DNA of 64,000 nucleotides. It comes from Deinococcus roseus. GTDB taxonomy: Bacteria > Deinococcota > Deinococci > Deinococcales > Deinococcaceae. The first letter of the stretch is position 1. Each line of letters starts with the position of its first letter. Below the pieces are notes generated by a model. The model was not told the DNA's origin. It ran no database searches and saw only the letters and a program-made list of their open reading frames with translations. Shown here piece by piece: positions 49,310 to 58,072 of this stretch. Both the position numbers and the translations under genes were made by a program. Where the stretch lies: the NCBI RefSeq assembly GCF_014646895.1, contig NZ_BMOD01000010.1, forward strand, positions 1-64,000. The letters are read 5' to 3'.

Positions 49310-52192
49310 TCACTCAGGGTCGGCAATCACCCAATCGCTGCTGCTGAGCTGGATGTTGGGCACCTGTTTCCCTCCGGTGAGCTCCTGCACCCGGTCTCCC
49401 AGGTAGGCCCCCAGCCTGAGGATGCTGATCATGCCCTGGTTGTTTTGTACGCTCTTCTCTCCCCTGAGGGCTTCCAGGAAAGCTTTGGTGAATGCTCCAT
49501 TGCCCCAGCTGGGGTCCTCGTAAGCATAAGATTCCCCACCTGTGGCCGCAAAAATCACTTTCTTGACATTGGGAGGCGTTGGTGCAGCATTGCTGGTGGT
49601 TTCCAGTGCACGCACCAGACCATCCACTTTGGGATTGGAGATGGCCCGAACCCCGTTGATGCCTCCGGCACGGCAGGTGTCCAGAATCACGATGGTGTTG
49701 GATTGCAGCCCTGCATAAAACTCTGTGAGTTCATCCTGCATCAGGCCCGTGCGTCGCAGGTACTGGGGGTCGGTGTCGTAGGTGATCACATAGTAACGGC
49801 CATCCATCTGCTCACCGTGCCCGGAGAAGAAAGCAATCACGGTGTCTTCGGGTTTGGCCAGTTTCTGCACCCGGATCATGGCGGCCTGGATGTTCTCCCA
49901 GGTGGCCTGACTGTTGAGCAGCATGAAGTCATACACGTTGTTGTAGACCACCCCTTGCTGCTTTTTCAGTTCATGCACGATGTCGCTGGCATCTTTCACG
50001 GAATACTTCAGGAAGCGGTCTTTGGAGACATACTTGTATTCGTCGATGCCCACGGCCAGAACATAGAGGTTGCCTTGCGGAGTCACCTGATTTTTGCCTG
50101 CTTTGCCATGGGAAACGGCAAGCTTGCCCTGTCCCATCAGGGTTTTGCCATCGAAAGCAGAGACTTCGATGTTGAGGGCTTTGGAATCGGCATCCAGGGG
50201 AATGGCCAGTTCGTATTCACTGGAAGCAGCCACCCCGATGGCCCTTGAATTGGTGCCAATGGGTTTGCCATTCACGGTGATGCGGAATTCCAGGTTGCCC
50301 ATGGGTTTGCTGGTGCGAACCTTCAGGAAAATCCAGTTGTCGGTGATCACCGCGCCGGGTTTGGGGTCCAGGATCTCAATCTGGATCTGGTTGGTGTTGA
50401 CCGGGTTGGTGGCAGTGGTGTCGGTCGTGTTGGTTGTGTTGTTGCTTGTGTTGTTTGTGGGGTTGTTTGCTGTGGTGTCTACAGGAGGGGCATTGAGGTC
50501 ACCCAGCAGCAACTCCAGGGTGCTCTGGGCATCGGTGCTGCCCTGGGCGATGGCCTTGCGCAGCCACTCCTCCGCTTTGGCGACATCTTTGGTCACCCCT
50601 TTGCCCTTGTAATACATGATTCCAACGCGATTCTGCGCCCAGGAATAATTCTGCTGGGCCGCCTTCATGTACAATTCAAAGGCTTTTTTGGGGTCCTCTG
50701 CCACCCCGGTGCCATTCTCGTACATCACCCCCAGGTTGGAGATGCCCAGCAGGTAATTCTGGTCTGCAGCTTTCTGGTACCAGTACACGGCTTTGCTGTA
50801 ATCCTGGGGCAGTCCTCCTCTGCCTCCGTCGTACATGTACCCCAGGTTGTTCTGGGCCTGGGCATCTCCGGCTTCAGCAGCCCTCTGGAAGTACTGCACA
50901 GCCTTCTGTTCGTCTTTGGGCACCCCCTGTCCATTCAGGTACAGGATGCCCAGTTCAGTGTCTGCTGCCCTGTAGCCTGCATTGGAGGCTTGCTGGTACA
51001 GCTGGGCGGCTTTGCTGTCGTTCCTGGGCACACCATTCCCATTGACATACAGGCTGGCCAGATTGTACGCCCCATACATGTTCTTCTGGTCTGCTGCTTT
51101 CTGATACCAGCTTGCGGCCTGTGCAGCATCCACTTTCACCCCATAGCCATACTGGTACATGATCCCCAGGTAATTCTGGGCATCTGCATAATTTTTGGCG
51201 GCAGATTGACTGAAATACTGGAAGGCCTTCGGGTAATCCTGATTCACTCCGGTGCCGCTGTAGTACAGGTAAGCCAGGTTGTACGCCCCATAGGTGTTGC
51301 CCAGATCTGCAGATTTCTGAAAGAGCCTGAACGCTTCCTGTGGATTCTGGTCAACTCCGGTTCCATCCCGGTACATCACGCCCAGGTTGTTGCTGGCTGC
51401 ACTGCTCCCCTGTTCAATGGCCTGCTGGTACCAGCGCATGGCCTCCGGGTAATTCTGCCGGGTCCCGTAACCATACTGGTACATGAATCCCAGTTCATTC
51501 TGGGATTCTGCATGGCCTTGCTGGGCTGCTTTCTGAAACCATTTGAAGGCTTCCTGATCGTTGGTGGGGGTCAGCAGGTAACGGTAAAGGTAGCCGGTAT
51601 TGTATTGCCCCAGACTGTACCCCTGATCTGCTGCTTTGCGGTACCAGGACAGGGCTTGCTGCACATCTGCTTTGACACCGCGTCCCATTTCATACATGTA
51701 ACCCAGGGCATTCTGGGCCTGGGAATAGCCCTGGTCGGCAGATTTTCGGTACAGCTCCATGGCTTTGCTGAAATTCTGTGCAGTGGCCCGCCCCTGTTCA
51801 TAGAAATAGCCTGCCAGATACTGGCCTTTGCGGTTTCCCAGGCTGGAAGACCGCAGGTACAGTTCAAAAGCCCGCTGGTCGCTTTGCTGCACCCCCAGGC
51901 CGTACTGGTACAGTTCTCCAAGGTTGTTGAGTGCCAGAATTTCACCCTTCTGCACAGCCAGCTGGTACCAGCTGGCGGCCTGCGCATAATCCTGTGGCAG
52001 TCCTCCCTGTCCGTAGTCATACAGGTATCCGATGATCGATTGCGCATAGCTGTCCCCTTCACGGGCCAGCGGCAGGCATTCCTTGTAGGCCGTCACAAAA
52101 TCGGACTTAGCAAAAGCGTCATCGCACTGCTGGGTGCCAGCAAAAGCCCAGCTTGCAAGGCTCAGGGTGATGCAGAACAACAATTTACGCAT
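49310..52192 (-). CDS. Exported Sel1-repeat protein with caspase-like (C14) domain
   Basis: 960 residues. MRKLLFCITLSLASWAFA is a signal peptide. Residues about 47-555 hold 14 Sel1-like repeats of 35-37 residues (for example NNLGVMYRDGTGVDQNPQEA), a scaffold that binds proteins. An Asn/Thr-rich linker (about 565-605) and a beta-sandwich-like segment (about 606-700) follow. The C-terminal 240 residues are a caspase-like peptidase: LYVLAVGIDEYKY, His792 in FFSGHGEQ and Cys840 in VILDTCRAGG form the dyad. Both catalytic residues are kept, so it may cut after basic residues in the periplasm or outside. ATG 52192 has GGAGAACG upstream. It is a single gene and its partner is unknown. Confidence 0.88.
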   Translation of the reverse strand: MRKLLFCITLSLASWAFAGTQQCDDAFAKSDFVTAYKECLPLAREGDSYAQSIIGYLYDYGQGGLPQDYAQAASWYQLAVQKGEILALNNLGELYQYGLGVQQSDQRAFELYLRSSSLGNRKGQYLAGYFYEQGRATAQNFSKAMELYRKSADQGYSQAQNALGYMYEMGRGVKADVQQALSWYRKAADQGYSLGQYNTGYLYRYLLTPTNDQEAFKWFQKAAQQGHAESQNELGFMYQYGYGTRQNYPEAMRWYQQAIEQGSSAASNNLGVMYRDGTGVDQNPQEAFRLFQKSADLGNTYGAYNLAYLYYSGTGVNQDYPKAFQYFSQSAAKNYADAQNYLGIMYQYGYGVKVDAAQAASWYQKAADQKNMYGAYNLASLYVNGNGVPRNDSKAAQLYQQASNAGYRAADTELGILYLNGQGVPKDEQKAVQYFQRAAEAGDAQAQNNLGYMYDGGRGGLPQDYSKAVYWYQKAADQNYLLGISNLGVMYENGTGVAEDPKKAFELYMKAAQQNYSWAQNRVGIMYYKGKGVTKDVAKAEEWLRKAIAQGSTDAQSTLELLLGDLNAPPVDTTANNPTNNTSNNTTNTTDTTATNPVNTNQIQIEILDPKPGAVITDNWIFLKVRTSKPMGNLEFRITVNGKPIGTNSRAIGVAASSEYELAIPLDADSKALNIEVSAFDGKTLMGQGKLAVSHGKAGKNQVTPQGNLYVLAVGIDEYKYVSKDRFLKYSVKDASDIVHELKKQQGVVYNNVYDFMLLNSQATWENIQAAMIRVQKLAKPEDTVIAFFSGHGEQMDGRYYVITYDTDPQYLRRTGLMQDELTEFYAGLQSNTIVILDTCRAGGINGVRAISNPKVDGLVRALETTSNAAPTPPNVKKVIFAATGGESYAYEDPSWGNGAFTKAFLEALRGEKSVQNNQGMISILRLGAYLGDRVQELTGGKQVPNIQLSSSDWVIADPE

Positions 52193-52250
52193 GGGGCGTT
52201 CTCCTTGGCGTGTGGGGGCAGATTTGAAACACATGGCACACTGTCATTCC

Positions 52251-52256
52251 ATTATA
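52251..52256 (-). promoter_or_regulatory. -10 box of the Sel1-caspase gene
   Basis: Minus-strand consensus TATAAT, giving a leader of about 50 bases with a ribosome site, unlike the leaderless genes nearby. No good -35 is visible. Confidence 0.45.
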
Positions 52257-52257
52257 G

Positions 52258-52280
52258 AAAAACGCCCCTGATTGGGGCGT
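52258..52280 (-). terminator. Terminator of the PlsY-reductase fusion gene
   Basis: ACGCCCC (52262-52268) pairs with GGGGCGT (52274-52280), followed on the minus strand by TTTTTC. Confidence 0.8.
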
Positions 52281-52320
52281 GATTGGAACGGCGCTGCACT
52301 TTAAGATTTGAAACTGGGGT

Positions 52321-54000
52321 TTACTCTTCAACGGTCTGAAAACCCAGGCGTTCTGCTTCCTGCACAAAGAAATGGATGTTTTCACTGAGGGTTTGCTGCC
52401 CCAGGCTCTTGCGGTCATAGGCATCGGTGGCTGCAATGATCAGGGTTTCGGCAAGGCAGGCAGGCACCGCTCCCTGTCCGAAGTGCAGGTTCACGTAGCT
52501 CTGCATGCTGCCTGGGGGGATCACCACTCCGCCAGGAATCACCCGCACGCCAGGGATGGCTTTGACGCTTTCATCCACATCGGCAGGGCGGCCTTCATCG
52601 AAAATCCAGGTGTTTTCTTTGACGTGCTTCGCGAAGATCACCGGATCAGGGTCGCTGGTGGCCGTGAAGATGATGTCGCATTCTTTCAGCAGGTCGTAAT
52701 CGGTGGTGGCCACAAACTCAGTGCGGGCATTCGCTTTGCTGAGGGTCTTCATGCTGCGTTCCAGACGCTCCTGGTCCCGTCCCAGCAAAATCACCTTGCC
52801 CACCTGTGGGCTGATGGTGCGGGCAATCCCGAAAGCCACCACACCGTTGGCCCCCACCACGCCTGCAGTGACTTCTTTGAGGTTGCGGCCCTGCTCTTCA
52901 AAGTGCTTGAGGATGCCAGGGATGGCGTTCTTGACGGTGCCTGCGGTGTAAGCTCCACCGTTGGTGACATGGATTTCTGGAACAGCGGCCTGCACGTCAA
53001 TGCCTTTGTTGCCCACCGTGCTCCAGAAGGCCCCCAGACCAAACACGCTGGCTCCAAGTTCATGGGCCAGCTTTGCGCCCTGGATGGCCCGTTTGACGGC
53101 CAGTTCAGGACGGTCCCGAAACATTTCAGGCAACACCGGGCAGGTGATCAGGTACATGCGCACTTCAATGCCTTCAGAGGTCTTGATGCCACGCAATTCA
53201 TCCACCTTGACGGGCCGCAGTTGCTCTGCAATCCAGACCACCCATTTGATGGGGATGATGCCCCGATCCACCAGGGGTTTCATCCATTTGATGCGTCCAG
53301 GTTGCAACATGTCGTCGGGGGTGAGGGCATGAATCATGAAGGCAGCCACCCGCTCATTGGGGTTTTTGTCTCGCATGGGGACGCGGGCTCCTATGCGGGG
53401 TTCGGTGCCGTCCATGACCCGTCCCACCTGTTCTTTCAGGCGCCAGAAGGCCACACCCAGCATCATCCACAGCAGGAATTTGTATTCCCCTTCCATGGAG
53501 GTGAACAGGGTGACCGCCAGGGTCAGAAAAGCCAGGGCAGAAAGGGTGGCCAGCACCACAAAACGGGAGTAAGCCAGCAGTCCAGAAAAAACAGCCACCG
53601 TCAGGAAAATGACCAGGTCTGGCAGGGCTTGCGTGGCATCCCAGCCTGCCAGAACGCCCAGCAGCACCAGGTTGCCACGTCCTCTGGGAGGCACGTCGGG
53701 AAAGAACTTCTTGAAGGGGAACAAATGCCCCAGGTAAACCGCGATGCCTGCCAGCACAGCAATTTCCATCTGTCCGGTGGGCATGGCCAGCGCAATGGCA
53801 AAAAAGGCTTTCAGCACATCGGCAGCACCGCTGAGGAGGGCTGGGCCGGGGCCCAGCAGGCGCATGACATTCTCGATCCCGAGGTTGTGGGCAGACACCT
53901 CTCTGGGATGGTAGCCGTTTCTTTTGATCAGCCAGTACCCGAGGGGAAGGCTTCCGATCAGGTAACTCAGGGCCGCAACAACAAGGGCAGTGATGATCAT
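52321..54000 (-). CDS. Fusion: divergent PlsY-like membrane domain + acyl-ACP reductase (AAR-type)
   Basis: 559 residues. Residues 1-190 resemble the acyl-phosphate:glycerol-3-phosphate acyltransferase PlsY: SYLIGSLPLGYWL (motif 1), SAHNLGIENVMRLLG in place of GSGNIGATNVLR (motif 2), and GHLFPFKKFF then PPRGRGN in place of the FKGGKGVAT loop (motif 3). Residues about 215-555 align by eye with cyanobacterial long-chain acyl-ACP reductase: FMIHALTPDDM, LPEMF, VFGLGAFWSTVG, TNGGAYTAGTV, the nucleotide loop GVVGANGVVAFG and the acyl-accepting Cys515 in PACLAETLI. The reductase half should make fatty aldehyde with NAD(P)H. The membrane half may bind acyl phosphate or act as anchor, as two motifs are changed. 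ATG 54000 begins directly at the first helix. Confidence 0.8.
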   Translation of the reverse strand: MIITALVVAALSYLIGSLPLGYWLIKRNGYHPREVSAHNLGIENVMRLLGPGPALLSGAADVLKAFFAIALAMPTGQMEIAVLAGIAVYLGHLFPFKKFFPDVPPRGRGNLVLLGVLAGWDATQALPDLVIFLTVAVFSGLLAYSRFVVLATLSALAFLTLAVTLFTSMEGEYKFLLWMMLGVAFWRLKEQVGRVMDGTEPRIGARVPMRDKNPNERVAAFMIHALTPDDMLQPGRIKWMKPLVDRGIIPIKWVVWIAEQLRPVKVDELRGIKTSEGIEVRMYLITCPVLPEMFRDRPELAVKRAIQGAKLAHELGASVFGLGAFWSTVGNKGIDVQAAVPEIHVTNGGAYTAGTVKNAIPGILKHFEEQGRNLKEVTAGVVGANGVVAFGIARTISPQVGKVILLGRDQERLERSMKTLSKANARTEFVATTDYDLLKECDIIFTATSDPDPVIFAKHVKENTWIFDEGRPADVDESVKAIPGVRVIPGGVVIPPGSMQSYVNLHFGQGAVPACLAETLIIAATDAYDRKSLGQQTLSENIHFFVQEAERLGFQTVEE

Positions 54001-54099
54001 AAATACCAGCTCAAATGTAGCACGAATGCAAAAAGCAAACCCTGCTGACGTTACCAATGCTCAGCACCAATGGTTCAGCCAAAAAAGCCCAGCAGAAAC

Positions 54100-55170
54100 C
54101 TATCGTCCGAACAGCCACACAGACAGTCTGGTGTTGCGGATCGCATAAGCAAGGCCCAGGGGCACCAGCAAAGCCAGGGCCACATAAACCACAAAGGTCA
54201 GCATGAACAGGAAAGGTGAACTGGGGTAACCCAGCTTTTTGAAACCATCCAGCAAGATGGGGTGCATCAGGTAGATCTGCAGGCTGTGTTTGCCCAGAAA
54301 ACCCAGCGGGCCTTTGAACCAGTCGGGGCCTCTGGCAAAACTGTGTGCCAGCCCGAACAGCATCAGGGCAAAGCTGGTGGTGAAAATCCAGTGGGCGATG
54401 TTGTACTGGTAATTGTTCACCGGGAGGCCCAGCATGGCATTGAAAGCCAGGGGCAGGTAAAAAGCGTAACCTGCTGCTGCCCCAATGAAAATGTACAGGC
54501 GGTAATTGCGCCACACCCACTCAAATTCGCGGTAACGGCTGCCAAAGTACATCCCGAGGGCAAGCGCTGGCATGTACCACCACACCATGGTGGCTGGATA
54601 ACGGAAGTCGATGATCCCGGTTTCCTTGTTGAGCAGGTACACCCCGATCTGCAAGGCAAAGCTGATCAGGACCACCCGCCAGAAATGCCGTTCTTTGCGC
54701 TTCCAGATGGGCACAAAAAGGGGAAACAGGGCATAGAACTGCAGGGCAATCAACAGGAAATACAGATGATAGTAGCCTTTGCCGTACTGCAGCCAGAACA
54801 GCCATTTTTGCCAGTCCAGCAGGTCTCCTCCAAACACCTCAATTTTGTAGATGCCATACAGCAGCGTCCAGATCACATAAGGCATCAGGCTTTTCTTCAC
54901 CCGTCCCCAGTAAAACCTGCGCACATTGAAGGGTTTGAGCACGGCAGCCTGGGTGAACACCACTGCAGTCATGAACAGAAAAGCAGGCACTGCAAAGTGC
55001 AAACTTCGGTTCAGGAAAATCAGGAAAGCATGCAGATGGGAGTTTTCTGTGGAGAAACGGATGCTGAACCCCAGCACGTGGTGGCTCACCACTTCAAGGA
55101 TGGACAGCCCTCGAAAGATGTCGATGGCCTGAATGCGGGTGGGTCTGGGGCGGGTGGGTCTGGCTGTCAC
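54100..55170 (-). CDS. Acyltransferase-3 family membrane protein
   Basis: 356 residues, about ten membrane segments. IQAIDIFRGLSILEVVSHHV carries the family's conserved R-G-x-x-x-x-x-V-x-x-H element, with SLHFAVPAFLFMTAVVF (helix with Pro/Phe) and the C-terminal KHSLQIYLMHPILL. Members (OafA/WecH/NolL) O-acylate sugars of surface glycans or lipids. The start is GTG 55170 behind AAGGA. It lies 99 bases from the PlsY-reductase gene on the same strand and could be cotranscribed with it, which would fit a lipid or glycan-modification role. Confidence 0.85.
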   Translation of the reverse strand: MTARPTRPRPTRIQAIDIFRGLSILEVVSHHVLGFSIRFSTENSHLHAFLIFLNRSLHFAVPAFLFMTAVVFTQAAVLKPFNVRRFYWGRVKKSLMPYVIWTLLYGIYKIEVFGGDLLDWQKWLFWLQYGKGYYHLYFLLIALQFYALFPLFVPIWKRKERHFWRVVLISFALQIGVYLLNKETGIIDFRYPATMVWWYMPALALGMYFGSRYREFEWVWRNYRLYIFIGAAAGYAFYLPLAFNAMLGLPVNNYQYNIAHWIFTTSFALMLFGLAHSFARGPDWFKGPLGFLGKHSLQIYLMHPILLDGFKKLGYPSSPFLFMLTFVVYVALALLVPLGLAYAIRNTRLSVWLFGR

Positions 55171-55433
55171 AATCCATCCTTGCTGAAAAAGGTCTCACAT
55201 CACTGTCACACAAAACACCTGAATTGAGGGAATCACAGGGGCCTCAAGAGTTTTAGCACACCTTGGACATCAACATGCATCTTTCAGGGCCAGAACGCCG
55301 AAGCTTCTGTTTGCCTTCAAGGCAGTCTGGTGTTAGATGCAAGCATGACCACAAAAGTTCCAGATGGTTCCCAACTGCACAGTGCATCCCAGACAACACT
55401 TGATCATCCATAAAAATCTAAACTGGGTACAGA

Positions 55434-56183
55434 ATGAAAATCCTGCGCCGTTTCTCCTGGCTTTTCTGGTTGCTTTTTGGTCTGCTGGTCGGTTTCCTGA
55501 TGCCCACCCTCAAACGCCCTGCCCTGCTGCTTCATCAGGATGCCGTTGTTGCTGGAGTGCCCCAGGCCTCCTACACCTCCAGCTTTCACCCTGAACTGGG
55601 AGGGTATCTGGACATTGCCCCGACAGGTCCCGTGCGCAACATGCTGATTTTTTATCCGGGTGGATTGGTGAGGCCCCAGGCCTACGAATGGCTGGGGGTG
55701 GCCCTGAGCAGTTCTGGAACCCGCACCATCATTCCGGTGTTTCCACTGGATCTGGCCGTCACAGACAAAAACCGTGCAGCAAAACTGCTGACAGGCCTCA
55801 AGCCTGATGTTCCTGTTTTGCTGGGCGGACACTCTCTGGGAGGAGCCATGGTTTCCAGTTTTCTGGCCGGTCGTCCTGAAGGCATTGCAGGCCTGATCCT
55901 GATGGCCGCTTATCCTCCCAAAGGAGATGACCTGAGCACCCTGAACATCCCTGTGCTGACCCTGGCAGCAGAAAATGACGGTCTGGCAAAACAGCAGGAC
56001 ATTGATGAAAGCCTGAAACAGCTTCCCAGCAACACCCAGAAAACCGTGGTTGAAGGGTCTGTGCATGCTTTCTTCGGTCGCTACGGGCCACAACAGGGCG
56101 ATGGCCTTCCCACAGTCACCAGAGATCAGGCTGAGCAGCAAATTCTGGCTGCAATTCAAGGATTTCTTACCAAGATCCCCTAG
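55434..56183 (+). CDS. Membrane-anchored alpha/beta hydrolase
   Basis: 249 residues. One N-terminal hydrophobic segment (LFWLLFGLLVGFLMPTL) acts as anchor or signal. The hydrolase core has the nucleophile elbow LLGGHSLGGAMVSSF, the acid in TLAAENDGLA and a C-terminal His in VEGSVHAFFGRYG. The substrate is not evident. Its TAG stop forms the first bases of the -10 box of the following NUDIX gene. Confidence 0.85.
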   Translation: MKILRRFSWLFWLLFGLLVGFLMPTLKRPALLLHQDAVVAGVPQASYTSSFHPELGGYLDIAPTGPVRNMLIFYPGGLVRPQAYEWLGVALSSSGTRTIIPVFPLDLAVTDKNRAAKLLTGLKPDVPVLLGGHSLGGAMVSSFLAGRPEGIAGLILMAAYPPKGDDLSTLNIPVLTLAAENDGLAKQQDIDESLKQLPSNTQKTVVEGSVHAFFGRYGPQQGDGLPTVTRDQAEQQILAAIQGFLTKIP

Positions 56184-56193
56184 AATCAGGGAG
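56181..56193 (+). promoter_or_regulatory. Leaderless promoter of the NUDIX gene overlapping the upstream stop
   Basis: TAGAAT (56181-56186) includes the stop codon of the hydrolase gene and ends 7 nt before ATG 56194. Confidence 0.6.
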
Positions 56194-56925
56194 ATGCGCA
56201 CACCCACTTTGATTGCCGATGAATTGCGCAGCATGGCCCACGCAGGCCTGCTGTATTCCGGAAATGTTTATGACCAGCACCGTTATCTGAAACTGATGGA
56301 ACTCAGCGCAGAGGTGGCCCAGCTCGAAATTCCTGCACCAAAACCTCAACTGGTGAAAGCCTACCTGGAACAGGCCACCCACATTTGCCCCCTGATGGGC
56401 GCAGATGCCGTGGTGGTCAAAGAAAACCAGATTCTGCTGATTCGACGCAAAGATTCAGGCCTCTGGGCCTTGCCTGGAGGCAACATTGATGTGGGGGAAT
56501 CTGTTTCTGAGGCTGCAGTGCGAGAGCTTTTTGAGGAAACAGGCCTGAGGGCAACCCCGGTTCGTCTGCTGGGCGTTTTCGATGCAAAAATCTGGAGAGG
56601 ACGGAGCCTGATGCACTTTTACCAGATGGTCACCCACCTGGACATTCAGGGCGGAGAACTCCAGACCACCATGGAAACCCTGGATGTGAAGTTCTGGCCC
56701 CTGGATGCACTCCCAGAACTGGATGAGGGACACCGTCTGATGGTCCCAAAAGCCATCGAGATGCTGAAAAGTGGAGAAACCCATCTGGACCTCCTGACCC
56801 CTGAAGACTTGAAAGCCCAGATCCCTCCTGCACCCAGAAAAAGGGCTCAGCCTTTCAGGTACAAAATGATCCGGGGGCTGGTTCATCTGCTCTTTCTGAT
56901 GCAGCGCACTCCGGCCCCCAGATGA
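56194..56925 (+). CDS. NUDIX hydrolase with N-terminal Nudix_N domain
   Basis: 243 residues. The N-terminal helical part (LRSMAHAGLLYSGNVYDQHRY) is of the Nudix_N type found in ADP-ribose pyrophosphatase-like enzymes. The NUDIX box GGNIDVGESVSEAAVRELFE with ETGL right after it is complete, preceded by IRRKDSGLWALPGG. It hydrolyses a nucleoside diphosphate linked to another group. The C-terminal 50 residues are basic and end in a hydrophobic stretch (RGLVHLLFLMQ), so the protein may touch the membrane. Deinococcus genomes have many NUDIX genes. ATG 56194 is leaderless-type; longer frames overlap the hydrolase gene. Confidence 0.9.
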   Translation: MRTPTLIADELRSMAHAGLLYSGNVYDQHRYLKLMELSAEVAQLEIPAPKPQLVKAYLEQATHICPLMGADAVVVKENQILLIRRKDSGLWALPGGNIDVGESVSEAAVRELFEETGLRATPVRLLGVFDAKIWRGRSLMHFYQMVTHLDIQGGELQTTMETLDVKFWPLDALPELDEGHRLMVPKAIEMLKSGETHLDLLTPEDLKAQIPPAPRKRAQPFRYKMIRGLVHLLFLMQRTPAPR

Positions 56926-56964
56926 AACCCTGACAGAAATGCGCTCAGTCTGCGCTGTACAAGC

Positions 56965-56994
56965 TTGAATGAAGTCTGCAGGGTGTGGTAAACT
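56965..56994 (+). promoter_or_regulatory. Promoter of rplM-rpsI
   Basis: TTGAAT (56965-56970), 18 bp, TAAACT (56989-56994). A leader of about 120 bases with CCCGG/CCGGG and GGGG/CCCC hairpins (about 57032-57073) follows and could serve L13 feedback control. Confidence 0.5.
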
Positions 56995-57122
56995 TCTCGC
57001 TAGTGTTTTGTGTGTGGTAGCATCAAAACTCCCGGATTATGGCACCGGGGCGAATGACAGAGCTTTCCCCGAAGCAAGAAGTCAAGAGCCAAAACGCTAA
57101 ACCCCTTCTTTGGAGTTGAGCG

Positions 57123-57551
57123 ATGTTCAAAACCTACGTGCCTGAAAACCATGATGCAAAATGGGTCCTGATTGACGCCGAAGGCAAAACCCTCGGCCGT
57201 CTCGCCACTCAAGTGGCCAGCATCCTTCGTGGTAAAAACAAGCCCACTTTCACCCCCAACGAGCTGTGCGGTGACTTTGTCGTTGTGATCAACGCTGGCA
57301 AGGTGAACCTGACCGGCGCAAAATTGGACAAGAAAGTCTACACCCGTTACACCGGTTACCAGGGTGGTCTGAAAACGGAAACCGCTCGTGTGGCTCTGGC
57401 CAAACACCCCGAGCGCGTGATTGAGCATGCTGTGTTCGGCATGCTGCCCAAGGGTCGCCTGGGCCGCCGCATTCACACCCGTCTGAAAGTCTATGCTGGC
57501 GCTGAGCACCCCCACGCTGCCCAGCAACCTGAAAAACTGGAGATCAAATAA
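57123..57551 (+). CDS. rplM: 50S ribosomal protein L13
   Basis: 142 residues, full length. WVLIDAEGKTLGRLATQVAS, DFVVVINAGKVNLTG, RYTGYQGGLK and VFGMLPKGRLGRRIHTRLKVY are the family landmarks. It binds 23S rRNA early in 50S assembly. GGAG at 57111 precedes ATG 57123. It overlaps the rpsI start by one base (TAATG), the classic L13-S9 operon. Confidence 0.97.
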   Translation: MFKTYVPENHDAKWVLIDAEGKTLGRLATQVASILRGKNKPTFTPNELCGDFVVVINAGKVNLTGAKLDKKVYTRYTGYQGGLKTETARVALAKHPERVIEHAVFGMLPKGRLGRRIHTRLKVYAGAEHPHAAQQPEKLEIK

Positions 57552-57937
57552 TGGAACAGTTCTACGGTACTGGTCGTCGTAAGGCTTCTGTCGCCCGTGT
57601 TTTCCTGCGCCCTGGCGAAGGCAAAATCGTGGTCAACGACAAAGACTTTCAGCAATACTTCCGTGGTCTGGTGAAGGCCATCTACGCCCTGCAAGGCTTC
57701 CGTGAAACCGGCACCCTGGGCCGTTACGATGCCTACATCACCGTTTCCGGTGGTGGCCCCAGCGGTCAGGCCGATGCCATCAAACTGGGCATCGCCCGCG
57801 CTCTGGTGCAGGCCAACCCTGACTTCCGTGGCGCACTCAAGCCCAAAGGCTTGCTGACCCGTGACGCCCGTGAAGTCGAGCGCAAGAAAGCCGGTCTCAA
57901 AAAGGCCCGCCGCGCTCCCCAGTTCTCCAAGCGTTAA
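57551..57937 (+). CDS. rpsI: 30S ribosomal protein S9
   Basis: 128 residues. YGTGRRKASVARVFLRPG at the start, VSGGGPSGQADAIKLGIARAL, LLTRDAREVERKKAGLKKAR and the terminal SKR, whose last residues contact P-site tRNA, are all present. Translationally coupled to rplM and followed by a strong terminator. Confidence 0.97.
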   Translation: MEQFYGTGRRKASVARVFLRPGEGKIVVNDKDFQQYFRGLVKAIYALQGFRETGTLGRYDAYITVSGGGPSGQADAIKLGIARALVQANPDFRGALKPKGLLTRDAREVERKKAGLKKARRAPQFSKR

Positions 57938-57952
57938 TTTTTACCGCTTATC

Positions 57953-57983
57953 AAACACCCCGAGAAATCTCGGGGTGTTTTTT
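57953..57983 (+). terminator. Terminator of rplM-rpsI
   Basis: AAACACCCCGAGA (57953-57965) pairs with TCTCGGGGTGTTT (57968-57980), followed by TTT. Confidence 0.9.
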
Positions 57984-58021
57984 GTGGCTGCAGGTGATCT
58001 ACTGCCTTATTTCAAAGCAGG

Positions 58022-58049
58022 GATGCCAGCTCTCAAAAGAGCTGGCATC
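58022..58049. other. Perfect stem-loop downstream of the Lrp gene
   Basis: GATGCCAGCTCT and AGAGCTGGCATC form a 12-bp stem around CAAA. No T-run follows on either strand, so it is a weak terminator or an mRNA-stabilising hairpin. Confidence 0.55.
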
Positions 58050-58072
58050 TGGTGAACCCCCGAACGGATGCT

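Noticed and set aside
50395..50480. A tandem repeat in DNA within the caspase gene
   Set aside because: It is the Asn/Thr-rich linker of the protein; the periodicity comes from GTT/GGT-type codons, not an independent element.
52372..54048. A 558-codon open frame on the plus strand
   Set aside because: Antisense shadow of the PlsY-reductase gene, His/Gly-rich with no recognisable domain.
57000..57122. A riboswitch in the rplM leader
   Set aside because: Small hairpins exist but no known riboswitch core is recognisable; ribosomal protein feedback is only a possibility.
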